From Paraburkholderia domus (GTDB lineage Bacteria; Pseudomonadota; Gammaproteobacteria; Burkholderiales; Burkholderiaceae): a stretch of 64,000 nt of DNA. Position 1 is the stretch's first letter; each line of letters begins with the position of its first letter. The notes beneath the pieces were generated by a model. The model searched no databases. It saw only the letters and a program-made list of their open reading frames with translations, and was not told where the DNA came from. Both the position numbers and the translations under genes were made by a program. Positions 16,792-26,366 of this stretch are shown in pieces. The DNA lies in contig NZ_CAJNAT010000027.1 of NCBI RefSeq assembly GCF_905220705.1, positions 36,492 to 100,491 on the forward strand, given 5' to 3'.

Positions 16792-18219
16792 GTGCATAAC
16801 CTCGACACTTTTTACATCGGTGGCCAATGGGTCGCGCCGGTCAACGCCGGCGAAGTTTTCCAGATGGTCAGTCCTGTTTCAGAAGCCGTGACGGGCACCG
16901 TCGCCATGGGCAGTGCCGACGATGTCGACCGCGCCGTTGCCGCCGCACGCGCGGCGTTTCCGGCCTGGTCCGCCACCCGCGTCGAAGAGCGTATGAGCGT
17001 ACTCAAACGCATCGCTGAACTTTACGCGGCGCGCATCGGCGACATGGCAGACGCCATCCGCGAGGAAATCGGCGCACCGCAATGGCTGTGCAACGAGTAT
17101 CAGGCGAAGGTCGGTCTCGCCCAGATCCACACGGCGATTGCCGCGCTGAAGGATTTCGCCTTCGTGACGAAGCAGGGCGCCACCGACATCGTGCGCGAGC
17201 CGATCGGTGTAGTCGGTCTCATCACGCCGTGGAACTGGCCGGTTAATCAGGTGATGGCGAAAGTGGCGCCGGCGTTGGCGGCTGGCTGCACGATCGTACT
17301 GAAGCCGTCGGAAATCACGCCGCTCGACGCGCGCATCGTCGCGGAAATCATTCACGAGGCGGGCGTGCCTGCCGGCGTGTTCAATCTGCTCTACGGCGAC
17401 GGCAAGTCCGTTGGCGCGGCGCTGTCGCGCCATCCGGACGTCGCGATGATTTCGATCACGGGCTCCACGCGCGCCGGCATCGAAGTCGCGATCAACGCGG
17501 CTGCAACGGTCAAGCGTGTGGCGCAGGAACTCGGCGGCAAGTCGGCTAACGTCATTCTCGACGACGCGGATCTGAAGGCCGCCGTCTCGGCCGGTGTGAT
17601 CAGCTGCATGTTGAATTCCGGTCAGACCTGCATCGCCCCCACGCGCATGCTGGTGCCGCGCGCGCACTACGAAGCCGCGGTGGAGATTGCGCGTGCCACC
17701 GCGTCCGCGTTGAAGGTCGGCGACCCGCTCTCGCCCGATACGAAACTCGGGCCGATTTCGAATCGCGCGCAATACGAGAAAGTGCAGCGCATGATCGCAA
17801 TCGGCATTGAAGAGGGCGCACGGCTGGTTGCGGGTGGGCCTGGCCGTCCCGAGCCTCTGTCGCGCGGGTTCTACGCGCGGGCCACGGTTTTTGCCGATGT
17901 CACCCCCGACATGACGATCGCACGCGAAGAGATCTTCGGGCCGGTGCTCTCGATGATCGCGTACGACAACGAAGCGGAAGCGATCGCCATCGCCAATGGT
18001 ACGGAGTACGGACTTGCCGCTTACGTCTGGTCGGGCGACCCCGCGCGTGCGCGACGCGTGGCCGGTCAGTTGCACGCGGGCAGCGTGCAGATCAACGGCG
18101 CGAAGATGGATTTCACGGCGCCGTTCGGCGGCGTCAAGACCTCGGGCAACGGTCGTGAGCACGGCGCTTATGGTCTTGCCGAGTTCCTCGAATACAAGTC
18201 CGTGGCGGGCTGCGCCTGA
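16792..18219 (+). CDS. NAD(P)-dependent aldehyde dehydrogenase
   Basis: A 475-residue ALDH superfamily enzyme starting with GTG (MHNLDTFYIGGQWVAP), with AACGGAGA upstream. It has TPWNWPVNQVMAKVAPALAA near 142, ITGSTRAG, catalytic Glu246 in QELGGKSANV, catalytic nucleophile Cys280 in NSGQTCIAPTR, and EEIFGPVLS towards the end. It oxidises an aldehyde to a carboxylic acid, probably the product of the GMC enzyme encoded next, before CoA activation. It lies 54 bases after the AraC-like gene and in the same direction. Confidence 0.93.
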   Translation: MHNLDTFYIGGQWVAPVNAGEVFQMVSPVSEAVTGTVAMGSADDVDRAVAAARAAFPAWSATRVEERMSVLKRIAELYAARIGDMADAIREEIGAPQWLCNEYQAKVGLAQIHTAIAALKDFAFVTKQGATDIVREPIGVVGLITPWNWPVNQVMAKVAPALAAGCTIVLKPSEITPLDARIVAEIIHEAGVPAGVFNLLYGDGKSVGAALSRHPDVAMISITGSTRAGIEVAINAAATVKRVAQELGGKSANVILDDADLKAAVSAGVISCMLNSGQTCIAPTRMLVPRAHYEAAVEIARATASALKVGDPLSPDTKLGPISNRAQYEKVQRMIAIGIEEGARLVAGGPGRPEPLSRGFYARATVFADVTPDMTIAREEIFGPVLSMIAYDNEAEAIAIANGTEYGLAAYVWSGDPARARRVAGQLHAGSVQINGAKMDFTAPFGGVKTSGNGREHGAYGLAEFLEYKSVAGCA

Positions 18220-18295
18220 GGCGCTTTCACAGTGCAACGAACAGGGGCGCGGGCCGCCCCGGCTGCATGACTATCTGAATCTGGAAAAGCCTCGC

Positions 18296-20005
18296 ATGAA
18301 GCAACTACCCTACGTAAGCGCCGAGCAACTTGCGGCGCTCGAATTCGATTATGTGGTCGTCGGCGCCGGCTCCGCCGGCTGTGCGATTGCGTCAAGGCTC
18401 GCGGAAGACCCCTCTGTCACTGTGGCGTTGCTGGAGTCCGGGCCGCCCGACCATCACTTCAGTGTCACGGCGCCGCTGGGGCTCGCACTGCTCGCGACGC
18501 GCAGGGGACCACGCAACTACGGCTACTTCAGCGTGCCGCAACCGGCGTTGCACGGCAGACGCTCGTATCAGCCGCGCGGGCGCGGCTTGGGCGGCAGTTC
18601 CTCGATCAACGGCATGGTCTACGTTCGTGGCCATCGCAATGACTATGACGAGTGGGCGGTGGCCGGTTGCCACGGCTGGAGCTATCGCGACGTGCTGCCC
18701 TATTTCCGGCGCAGCGAGTGCAACGAGTTGCACGCCGGCAGCGACGACAACCCATGGCACGGTGGGCACGGGCCGCTGCATGTCAGCAACCTGCGCTCGC
18801 CGAATCCGTTCTCACAACGGTTTATCGAGGCAGCGTTGCAGGCGGGCTTCCCGCTCAACCACGACTTCAACGGTGAAAAGCAGGAGGGTGTGGGCCTTTA
18901 TCAGGTAACCCAACGCAACGGTGAGCGCTGGAACACGCCTCGCGCATTTCTGCACGGCGGCGACCCGACCGACGCGAACATGAATGGCGGACGTTCGCGG
19001 CTCACCGTGCTGACAAACAGCCAGGCGCTCAGAGTCGTGTTCGACGGGCGGCGCGCGCGAGGCGTGTCGATCGTGCGCGACGGCATGAAACAGACCGTGC
19101 GGGCAAGGCGTGAGGTCGTTCTCAGCGCGGGCGCATACGGTTCGCCGCAACTGCTGATGGCCTCGGGTATCGGACCGGCCGTGCACCTGCGGGAGTTCGG
19201 TATCGAGGTCGTCCACGACTTGGCCGGTGTGGGCCAAAACCTGCAGGACCACGCCGACGTCCTCGTCAACAAGCAGCTTGATACGACTGATCTGTTCGGC
19301 CGCTCGGTGCGCGGCGGCATGCGCCTGCTCAGCGAAATCCTCCGCTACCGGCGTCATCGCACGGGCATGGTCACGTCCAATTTCGCCGAGGCCGGGGCTT
19401 TCGTCAGGAGCCGCGCGGAGCTCGATATTCCCGATCTGCAACTGCATTTCGTCCCTGGGATGATCGGCGGTCGCGGCGGCAGACAGCGGGTGCGTGGCCA
19501 CGGCTATTCGTGCCACGTCTGCGTGCTGCGTCCGCACAGCCGCGGCGAAGTCCGGCTGCGAACGCCCGACATGCGCGACGCGCCGTCCATCGACGCGCGC
19601 CTGCTCTCCGACAAGCGCGATCTCGACAGCCTCGTCGAGGGCGTGCGGATCGTGCGCCGCATCTTTGCGCAACGGTCCCTCGCCGGCATGGGCGGCCGCG
19701 AACTCTTCACCGAATCCTTGGGTGACGGCGACGGCAGCGACGACGCGATCCGCGAATTCGTTCGTAGCCATGCGGACACCGTTTTTCATCCCGTTGGCAC
19801 CTGCAGCATGGGGACGGGGCCGATGGCGGTAGTCGATCCATCGCTGCGGGTGATCGGTGTCGAAGGATTGCGCGTGGTCGATGCTTCGGTGATGCCGACG
19901 CTCGTCGGCGGCAACACCAACGCACCCTCGATCATGATCGCGGAGAAAGCCGCCGACATGATGCGGCGCGAGTGGGCGGGCGCGCGCCTCGTCGCCGCTG
20001 TGTGA
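18296..20005 (+). CDS. GMC oxidoreductase (FAD alcohol dehydrogenase / choline dehydrogenase type)
   Basis: A 569-residue GMC-family flavoprotein. Homology begins at 18296 (MKQLPYVSAEQ), so the longer open frame that overlaps the ALDH gene is not used. It has the Rossmann motif VVGAGSAGCAIASRLAEDP (21-39) and the first GMC signature GRGLGGSSSINGMVYVRGH. The catalytic His498 is in FHPVGTCSMG, and Asn540 is in GGNTNAPSIMIAEKAADM. It has the length of AlkJ/BetA-type dehydrogenases, which pass electrons to the membrane or oxygen. Together with the ALDH it forms a two-step alcohol to acid oxidation. Confidence 0.92.
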   Translation: MKQLPYVSAEQLAALEFDYVVVGAGSAGCAIASRLAEDPSVTVALLESGPPDHHFSVTAPLGLALLATRRGPRNYGYFSVPQPALHGRRSYQPRGRGLGGSSSINGMVYVRGHRNDYDEWAVAGCHGWSYRDVLPYFRRSECNELHAGSDDNPWHGGHGPLHVSNLRSPNPFSQRFIEAALQAGFPLNHDFNGEKQEGVGLYQVTQRNGERWNTPRAFLHGGDPTDANMNGGRSRLTVLTNSQALRVVFDGRRARGVSIVRDGMKQTVRARREVVLSAGAYGSPQLLMASGIGPAVHLREFGIEVVHDLAGVGQNLQDHADVLVNKQLDTTDLFGRSVRGGMRLLSEILRYRRHRTGMVTSNFAEAGAFVRSRAELDIPDLQLHFVPGMIGGRGGRQRVRGHGYSCHVCVLRPHSRGEVRLRTPDMRDAPSIDARLLSDKRDLDSLVEGVRIVRRIFAQRSLAGMGGRELFTESLGDGDGSDDAIREFVRSHADTVFHPVGTCSMGTGPMAVVDPSLRVIGVEGLRVVDASVMPTLVGGNTNAPSIMIAEKAADMMRREWAGARLVAAV

Positions 20006-20129
20006 CGTGTTTTCAATGCCGCATGCACTCAATACATACAACTCAGGCGTGCGGCAACAGAGGTTTCATCTGCAGGACAGAAGTGCAACCAGATCCGCTT
20101 TCCGGCGGAGACAAAATGAGGAGACATGC

Positions 20130-21251
20130 ATGCGTTTCAGCGACATCAGCAAGGGTATTTGCGGCGCTACCCTGATTGCCGCGGCTGGCACCGCAGTGGC
20201 GGACACGAACGTGACGCTCTATGGTGTCGTCGATGTGTTCGGGCAGTATCTGGATAACGGGGGCACCCATTCCTTTTCGGAGCGCAGTGGTGGCTCTTCG
20301 GGTTCGCTGTTCGGCTTCAAGGGCAGTGAGGATCTGGGCGGCGGTCTGAAGGCGGATTTCGATATCGAGAATGGCTTCAACGTCAACAATGGCACCGCCT
20401 TTGCCGATACAACGGCTCTTTTCTTCCGCCAGGCATGGGTTGGACTGTCGCATGACAGGTACGGCTCGGTGAGCTTCGGTCGCCAGTATCAGCCGAGTTT
20501 TCGCGTCGTCTATCCCGCTGATCCGTTTCGCGCCAACGAGATCATGTCGCCGCTCTCCGCGGCGGTGCTCGCGGTTGATCGCAGCACGCTCGCGACGCAA
20601 TACGCCACCGGCCGGACCAGCAACTCGATGCTGTACCAGTCGCCGAATCTTCGTGGCGTGCAATTCTCGGCGATGTACGGCTTCTCGGCGACCGTGACGC
20701 AGCCCGTGCCCGAGACGACCGGCAACATGGTCGACGTGGGGCTCTCCTACACCGGTTACGGCCTCTATGCGGGGATCGGCTATCAGAATCAGCATGCTGC
20801 GGTGGAAACGTTCCCTGGCCTGCCAGCGAACCTCAATCTGCTCGGCACGGAGCATTTCATCGGTGCGCTCGCGTATCGGCTCGGTATCGTCAACTTCCAG
20901 TTCAACTACTCGTACACGCGTCCCAAGGATGCGCCGGCCAGATCGCTTGCTGCGCTGCTGAACGCGGGTCATTCGGTCAGCATCATGGAGTTCGGTGTGA
21001 CGATCCAGGCGACGCCCGCGGATACGATCGAGGTGGCGGGCATCGAGCGGGATGTACGTGGCGTCCATGACAACACGCCAGGCGTCGAGCTGGGCTACGA
21101 CCACAACCTCTCGAAGCGGACCAGCCTCTACATGCGCGCGGGCTACATGAAAAACAATGGCTCTGCGACGACGAGTTGGCCTGGCGTGGTAGTCATCGAG
21201 CCAGGTACGACGCAAAAGCTCGCGGTGGTGGGCATGACGCATCGCTTCTAG
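20130..21251 (+). CDS. Gram-negative general porin
   Basis: A 373-residue outer-membrane porin of the Burkholderia OmpC-like type. The start at 20130 has AATGAGGAGAC just upstream; the longer open frame is discarded. A signal peptide is visible: a charged start, then GICGATLIAAAGTAVA, cleaved before DTNVTLYG. The mature part has LYGVVDVFGQYLDNG, GSEDLGGGLKADFDIENGF, the loop-3-type region, and the terminal Phe (GMTHRF) that beta-barrel proteins need for assembly. It probably supplies the outer-membrane entry route for the substrate of the adjoining alcohol/aldehyde oxidation genes. Confidence 0.92.
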   Translation: MRFSDISKGICGATLIAAAGTAVADTNVTLYGVVDVFGQYLDNGGTHSFSERSGGSSGSLFGFKGSEDLGGGLKADFDIENGFNVNNGTAFADTTALFFRQAWVGLSHDRYGSVSFGRQYQPSFRVVYPADPFRANEIMSPLSAAVLAVDRSTLATQYATGRTSNSMLYQSPNLRGVQFSAMYGFSATVTQPVPETTGNMVDVGLSYTGYGLYAGIGYQNQHAAVETFPGLPANLNLLGTEHFIGALAYRLGIVNFQFNYSYTRPKDAPARSLAALLNAGHSVSIMEFGVTIQATPADTIEVAGIERDVRGVHDNTPGVELGYDHNLSKRTSLYMRAGYMKNNGSATTSWPGVVVIEPGTTQKLAVVGMTHRF

Positions 21252-21291
21252 GTAGTCTCCCCAGGACGGCGGCTGGCCTGCCGTTCTCGAA

Positions 21292-21317
21292 TCCCCCCCA
21301 AACCGGGTAGGGGGGGA
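21292..21317 (+). promoter_or_regulatory. C7/G7 inverted repeat upstream of acyl-CoA dehydrogenase operon
   Basis: TCCCCCCC (21292-21299) is separated by ten bases from GGGGGGGA (21310-21317) and forms a perfect 8-bp inverted repeat, 91 bases before the dehydrogenase start at 21408. The right half, GGGTAGGGGGGG, recurs in inverted form at 35080-35090 before a paralogous dehydrogenase. It could be an operator, for example for a MalT-like activator whose known boxes are G-rich, or a terminator of the porin gene. Its function is inferred only. Confidence 0.45.
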
Positions 21318-21407
21318 CTCTCCGGTCCCCGCGAAGATGATTCTGTTGAAACGAGGCGGCTGATGGGTTGCCACGAGCCACCAGAATAGGATCGGGAGAG
21401 TTGTCAG

Positions 21408-22547
21408 ATGGAAGTAAATCGCACCGTTTTTCGCGACGACCATGAAATGCTTCGCGAATCCGCACGCCGCTTTTTCGAACGCGAGTGCGTGCCGCGCCAG
21501 GCGGCATGGGATGAAGCCGGTCGAGTAGACCGCGAAACCTGGCGCAAGGCTGGCCGCGAAGGTCTGCTGTGCGTCGCGATGCCGACCGAATACGGCGGAG
21601 GTGGTGGCGATTTCGGGCACTCGGCGATTATCGTCGAGGAAACGCACCGGGCCGGCATCTCGGGCGCAGGATTCTCCCTGCATTCCGACATCATTGCGCC
21701 GTACATCAATCGCCTCGGTACAGAGGAACAGAAACAGCGCTGGCTGCCCGGCGTCTGCGCGGGCGAAACGATTCTGGCGATTGCCGTTACCGAACCCGGT
21801 GGCGGCTCCGACGTGAAGGCATGCCGCACGACGGCGGTGCGCGAGGGCGACGAATTCGTCATCAACGGAAGCAAGACGTTCATCTCGAACGGCATGAGCG
21901 CCGACATGATTCTGGCGGTCTGCAAGACAGACCCGTCAGCCGGCGCGAAGGGCGTGAGCCTGTTGATGGTCGAAACCGATCGACCAGGGTTTCGCCGCGG
22001 TCGCAAGCTACAGAAAGTCGGTCAGCCGGCGGCGGACACTGCTGAAATCTTCTTCGACGACGTGCGCGTACCCGCAACCAACTTGCTGGGCGAAGTGAAC
22101 CAGGGTTTCGGCTATCTGATGCAGGAACTCGCCCAGGAGCGTCTCATCATCGCGGTGTACTCGGCGGTGGCGATCGAGCGACTGCTCGGCCTCACCCTCG
22201 AGTATGTGAAGGACCGCGAGGCCTTCGGCCAGACCGTGTGGGACTTCCAGAACACCAAATTCAAGCTGGCCGACGTCAAGGCCCAGGCGGTGGCGATACG
22301 CACTATGGTGGACTACTACCTCGCCGAACACATGCGCCGCAAGCTGACCGTCAGCGAGGCGGCGATCGCGAAGATGCATGCGACCGAAACGCTGTGGAAA
22401 TGCATCGACGACATGGTCCAGCTGCATGGCGGCTACGGCTACATGCTGGAGTACCCGATTGCACGGGCGTTCACCGATTATCGCGTGTCGCGCGTGGTGG
22501 GTGGCGCCAATGAAGTCATGCGCGAGTTGATTGCGCGAAAGCTGTAA
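21408..22547 (+). CDS. Acyl-CoA dehydrogenase
   Basis: A 379-residue acyl-CoA dehydrogenase, complete: EYGGGGGDFGHSAIIVEE near 63, VTEPGGGSDVKACRT near 128, NGSKTFISNGMSADM near 154, REAFGQTVWDFQ near 271, and QLHGGYGYMLEYPIARAF near the end. Glu244 in LAQERL is the probable base, since the C-terminal position reads VVGGANE. It is the close paralog of the gene at 35197 (same length, MEVNRxVFRxDHE start). It precedes thiolase, SDR and acyl-CoA synthetase genes in one direction, so it likely starts a beta-oxidation cycle. Confidence 0.92.
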   Translation: MEVNRTVFRDDHEMLRESARRFFERECVPRQAAWDEAGRVDRETWRKAGREGLLCVAMPTEYGGGGGDFGHSAIIVEETHRAGISGAGFSLHSDIIAPYINRLGTEEQKQRWLPGVCAGETILAIAVTEPGGGSDVKACRTTAVREGDEFVINGSKTFISNGMSADMILAVCKTDPSAGAKGVSLLMVETDRPGFRRGRKLQKVGQPAADTAEIFFDDVRVPATNLLGEVNQGFGYLMQELAQERLIIAVYSAVAIERLLGLTLEYVKDREAFGQTVWDFQNTKFKLADVKAQAVAIRTMVDYYLAEHMRRKLTVSEAAIAKMHATETLWKCIDDMVQLHGGYGYMLEYPIARAFTDYRVSRVVGGANEVMRELIARKL

Positions 22548-22621
22548 CTCACAAAAAAAACAGTGGCTATTTGCGGTCGGCAGACCGGCGGCCACGCCCT
22601 TTCACTATCAGAGGAAATGAA

Positions 22622-23809
22622 ATGAGCGAGAAAGTCCTGGTTGGTGGCGTTGGCATGATCCCGTTTTCGAAGCCGGGCGCGAGTCCGAGCTACACGGACA
22701 TGGGCGCCAATGCCGTGCGACGCGCGCTGGCTGACGCCGGCATCGGCTATGACCTGGTGCAGCAGGCATACGTCGGCTATGTCTACGGCGATTCGACCTG
22801 CGGTCAGACGGCGCTCTACGAAGTCGGTATGACGGGTATTCCGGTCGTGAACGTCAACAATAATTGTTCGACCGGTTCGAGCGCGCTGTACCTGGCGCGT
22901 CAGGCCGTCGCGCTGGGTGACGCCGATTGCGTGCTGGCACTCGGCTTCGAACAGATGCAAGCCGGCGCGCTGAAGTCGCATTGGGATGACCGTCCGCCGA
23001 CCCGTGCGCGGTTTCAGCCGATCGTGCAGGCGCTCACGGGCGACGTCGAAGGATTGCCCGGCGCACTGCGTAGCTTCGGTGGCGCGGGCCGCGAACATAT
23101 GCAGCGCTACGGCACGAAGATGGAAACTTTTGCCGCGATCCGCGCGAAAGCCAGCCGTCACGCTGCGAACAATCCGCTGGCGCTCTTCAAAAACGTCGTC
23201 ACCACCGAAGAGGTGATGAACGACAAAGTGTTGTGGCCCGGGGTGATGACGCGCCTCATGGCGTGCCCGCCGACATGCGGCGCAGCCGCCGCGCTGATCG
23301 TTTCCGAGCGCTTCGCGAAGAAGCACAACCTTCGCACCGACGTGCAGATTCTTGCGCAGGCCATGACCACTGATCCGGTCGAGTCGTTCGATCCACCTTC
23401 GATGATTTCGTACGTGGGCAGTTACATGGCCCGCGCCGCAGCGAACAAGGTCTACGAGCAGGCTGGCGTAGGTCCCGAAGATATCAAGGTGTGCGAGCTG
23501 CACGATTGTTTCGCGCATAACGAATTGCTCAGCTACGAGGCACTCGGTTTCTGCCCGACCGGCGAAGCGGAGAAATTCATTCTGGACGGCGACAACACCT
23601 ACGGTGGCAAGGTCGTGACCAATCCTTCGGGCGGCCTGTTGTCCAAGGGGCATCCGCTTGGCGCCACCGGCCTCGCGCAATGCTACGAACTGACCAACCA
23701 GTTGCGCGGCACAGCCGATAAACGCCAGGTCGAAGGCGCGCGATTGGGTCTTCAGCACAACCTGGGTCTTGGCGGCGCGTGCGTCGTCACGCTGTACGCG
23801 AAAAACTGA
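22622..23809 (+). CDS. Thiolase, SCP-x/lipid-transfer type
   Basis: A 395-residue thiolase, with the start at 22622 preceded by AGAGGAAAT. It keeps all catalytic elements: nucleophilic Cys82 in VNNNCSTGSSAL, HDCFAHNELLSYEALGF, NPSGGLLSKGHPLGATGLAQ, and LGGACVVTLYAKN. It is the intact paralog of the Cys-less protein at 14846 (same length). Its likely role is thiolytic release of acetyl- or propionyl-CoA from a 3-oxoacyl-CoA made by the SDR encoded 50 bases downstream. SCP-x type thiolases typically handle branched or bulky acyl chains (family knowledge). Confidence 0.92.
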   Translation: MSEKVLVGGVGMIPFSKPGASPSYTDMGANAVRRALADAGIGYDLVQQAYVGYVYGDSTCGQTALYEVGMTGIPVVNVNNNCSTGSSALYLARQAVALGDADCVLALGFEQMQAGALKSHWDDRPPTRARFQPIVQALTGDVEGLPGALRSFGGAGREHMQRYGTKMETFAAIRAKASRHAANNPLALFKNVVTTEEVMNDKVLWPGVMTRLMACPPTCGAAAALIVSERFAKKHNLRTDVQILAQAMTTDPVESFDPPSMISYVGSYMARAAANKVYEQAGVGPEDIKVCELHDCFAHNELLSYEALGFCPTGEAEKFILDGDNTYGGKVVTNPSGGLLSKGHPLGATGLAQCYELTNQLRGTADKRQVEGARLGLQHNLGLGGACVVTLYAKN

Positions 23810-23859
23810 CACCACGTCGGCCCCGTCCAATTCAGAATCTAGCAGGAGCAGCAAGAGAA

Positions 23860-24690
23860 ATGAGCAAGACCCTTGATGGAAAAGTAGCGATTGTGACCGG
23901 CGCAGGTCGTGGCATCGGCCGCGAAGTGGCACTGAAGCTGGCGAGCCAGGGCGCGCGCGTGGTCATCAACGATCTCGATGCAGCACCCGCGGACGAAGTC
24001 GTCGCGGAGATCGCGAAGGCGGGCGGCGAGGCCATGACGTTTGCCTGCAACGTAACCGACAGCGATTTCGGTGCGCGCCTCGGGAAAGCGACGCTGGACA
24101 GGTTCGGCGCGATCGACATCATCGTGAATAACGCCGGCTACACGTGGGACAACGTGATCCAGAAGATGACCGATGAACAGTGGGACGCGATCCTCGATTG
24201 CCATCTGAAGGCGCCGTTCAACCTTCTGCGCGCGGTTCAGCCGTATTTCCGCGAAGTCAGCAAGGCGGAAGCCGAAGCGGGCAAGGAAGTCTTCCGCAAG
24301 GTCGTGAATATCTCGTCGGTCTCCGGCACGCAGGGCAACGCGGGGCAGGTCAACTATGCGGCGGCGAAGGCTGGCGTGATGGGGATGACCAAGACACTCG
24401 CGCGCGAGTGGGGACGCATGAAGGTCAACGTGAACTGCGTTGCGTTCGGCTTTATCGCGACACGTCTGACCGAGCCGACCACCGAGCAGAAGACGGTCAG
24501 CATCGAAGGCCACGAGATCAAGGTCGGCGTGAACCCGGATCGCATTGTCGCCGCTAGCAAGGAGATCGCACTGGGTCGTCCGGGCACGGCCGAAGAAGCA
24601 GCGGGTTCGGTCTACATGTTCTGTATTCCCGAGTCCAACTACGTGACGGGTCAAACGCTGATTTGCGGCGGTGGCCGCGGCGGCTTCTAA
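23860..24690 (+). CDS. SDR family 3-hydroxyacyl-CoA dehydrogenase type
   Basis: A 276-residue classical short-chain dehydrogenase; the start at 23860 has GCAGGAGCAGCAAGAG upstream. It shows the NAD-binding TGAGRGIG (13-20), NNAGYTWDN near 90, and catalytic Tyr166 and Lys170 in NYAAAKAG. The long insert after the active site and the final CGGGRGGF resemble the HSD17B4-type dehydrogenases that act on 3-hydroxyacyl-CoA. It has a paralog at 37418. Together with the dehydrogenase and thiolase it completes a beta-oxidation cycle, except that the hydratase is encoded elsewhere in the island. Confidence 0.9.
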   Translation: MSKTLDGKVAIVTGAGRGIGREVALKLASQGARVVINDLDAAPADEVVAEIAKAGGEAMTFACNVTDSDFGARLGKATLDRFGAIDIIVNNAGYTWDNVIQKMTDEQWDAILDCHLKAPFNLLRAVQPYFREVSKAEAEAGKEVFRKVVNISSVSGTQGNAGQVNYAAAKAGVMGMTKTLAREWGRMKVNVNCVAFGFIATRLTEPTTEQKTVSIEGHEIKVGVNPDRIVAASKEIALGRPGTAEEAAGSVYMFCIPESNYVTGQTLICGGGRGGF

Positions 24691-24699
24691 CCCGCGGTA

Positions 24700-24724
24700 A
24701 GGATGGCGCGCCGAGCGCCATCCT
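24700..24724 (+). terminator. Hairpin between SDR and acyl-CoA synthetase genes
   Basis: AGGATGGCGC (24700-24709) and GCGCCATCCT (24715-24724) form a perfect 10-bp stem with a 5-base loop, 9 bases after the SDR stop. There is no T-run, so it is more likely a transcript-stabilising or attenuating hairpin than a strong intrinsic terminator. Confidence 0.5.
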
Positions 24725-24806
24725 CCTGCTGGTGCAATAGATGAGCGGGTCCACAAAGAGACCCTGCCCGCCCCGCGCTGTCGGGGCCAGAAACGGAGAC
24801 ATTGAC

Positions 24807-26366
24807 ATGTACATGACACAGTCGCTGCATCGTTCGATGCAGCAGCGCCCCGACAAGATCGCGCTGCGCTTCAATGGACAGAGCACGACTTATGCCGAGT
24901 TCGGCGATCGCGTCGCGCGCCTCGCGGCGGCGCTGCGCAAGCTCGGTGTCGCGGAGGGCGAGCGCGTGGCGATGTTTTCGCTCAACTCGGCGCGCTATAT
25001 CGAGTACTACATGGCTGTACCGTGGGCCGGCGCGGTACTCAATCCGGTGAATATCCGTTGGAGCGCGCCGGAGGTAATCTATTCGGTCAACGATTGCAGT
25101 ACGGCGGTGCTGATCGTCGACGATCCGTTCGTCGATATCGCACGCAAGGTTGCCGCAGCCTGCCCGAGTCTTCGCCGGATCATCTACGCGGGGGACGGCG
25201 AGACACCCGAAGGCATGCTGAACTACGAAGCGCTCGTGGCCGACAGCGAGCCGATGGAGGATGCGTACCGTCATGGCGACGACCTGGCCGGCATCTTCTA
25301 TACCGGCGGCACGACGGGCGTGCCTAAAGGCGTGATGCTGAGTCATACCAATCTTGTTTCATCGTCCTGCAACCAGTTGATGGCTGGCACGCTCGACGAA
25401 GGGACGACGATGTTGCACGTGATGCCGATGTTCCATCTGGCCTGCTTCGCTTCGATCAATGGTGTCTTCCTGTCGGCGGGGACGCACGCTGTGCTGCGTG
25501 CGTTCGAGCCAGGCGCGATGATGGCAGCCATCGCGGAAACAAGCATTACTCACGTCCTTCTCGCACCGACGATGATCCAGATGGGTCTCGACTGGATGGG
25601 GAGCAATCCGGGGCGCGCCGCACACCTGGATCTGACGTCGCTGCGCAGCATCCGTTACGGTGCTTCGCCGATGACACCGACGCTGATGGCGCGCACGCGT
25701 GCGACATTTCCCCACGCTACGTTTACTCAGGGCTATGGGATGACCGAACTGGCGCCGGTGGCGACCCTGCTCGGTGCCGAATATCACACGGACGAAGCCG
25801 TTGCGACCGGCAAGATTCATTCGGTGGGTCGCCCCGTCCACACGACTGAAGTGAAAATCGTCGACGAGATGGGCAACGAAGTGCCGCGTGGCTGTGTCGG
25901 CGAAATCGCGGTGCGCGGCCCCAACGTGATGCTGGGCTACTGGAACAAGCCGGAGGCGACGGCCGAGGCGATCCGCAACGGCTGGATGCATACCGGCGAC
26001 GGCGGATACATGGACGAAGACGGCTTCGTCTTCCTGATGGATCGAATCAAGGACATGATCGTGAGCGGCGGCGAGAACGTCTACTCGGCGGAAGTGGAGA
26101 AGGCCCTCGTCAATCACCCGGCGGTTGCGCAGTGCGCCGTGATTGGCGTGCCACACGAAAAGTGGGGCGAGGCCGTGCATGCGGTGATCGTGCTGAAGCC
26201 CGGCGCCACCACGACCCTCGAGTCCGTTCGCTCGCATTGCCGCGAACAGATTGCGGGCTACAAGTGCCCGGTGAGCGTGGACTTCCGCGAGGCGCTGCCG
26301 TTGTCGAGCATCGGCAAGGTTCTGAAGAACGAGTTGCGCAAGCCCTATTGGGCGCAGCCGGCATAA
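24807..26366 (+). CDS. Acyl-CoA synthetase (AMP-forming)
   Basis: A 519-residue adenylate-forming ligase; the start at 24807 is preceded by CGGAGACATTGAC. It has the P-loop-like YTGGTTGVPKGVML (165-178), QGYGMTELAPVA, the HTGDGGYMDEDGFVFLMDRI block with the adenylate-binding Asp, and IVSGGENVYSAEVE. The C-terminal lysine region SSIGKVLKNELRKPYW is present. It converts a carboxylic acid plus ATP and CoA to the acyl-CoA. It is the only ATP-dependent CoA ligase in the window, so it is the best entry point for the acid made by the ALDH. Confidence 0.92.
   Translation: MYMTQSLHRSMQQRPDKIALRFNGQSTTYAEFGDRVARLAAALRKLGVAEGERVAMFSLNSARYIEYYMAVPWAGAVLNPVNIRWSAPEVIYSVNDCSTAVLIVDDPFVDIARKVAAACPSLRRIIYAGDGETPEGMLNYEALVADSEPMEDAYRHGDDLAGIFYTGGTTGVPKGVMLSHTNLVSSSCNQLMAGTLDEGTTMLHVMPMFHLACFASINGVFLSAGTHAVLRAFEPGAMMAAIAETSITHVLLAPTMIQMGLDWMGSNPGRAAHLDLTSLRSIRYGASPMTPTLMARTRATFPHATFTQGYGMTELAPVATLLGAEYHTDEAVATGKIHSVGRPVHTTEVKIVDEMGNEVPRGCVGEIAVRGPNVMLGYWNKPEATAEAIRNGWMHTGDGGYMDEDGFVFLMDRIKDMIVSGGENVYSAEVEKALVNHPAVAQCAVIGVPHEKWGEAVHAVIVLKPGATTTLESVRSHCREQIAGYKCPVSVDFREALPLSSIGKVLKNELRKPYWAQPA

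Noticed and set aside
16879..18237. Long minus-strand frame of 452 codons opposite the aldehyde dehydrogenase
   Set aside because: It is the antisense shadow of a certain gene in GC-rich DNA, has Arg/His/Asp-rich composition with no domain, and lacks a ribosome site.
20043..21683. Long minus-strand frame of 546 codons spanning the porin and the next promoter
   Set aside because: It runs antisense to the porin and into the dehydrogenase gene, shows no family features, and is best explained by third-position GC bias.
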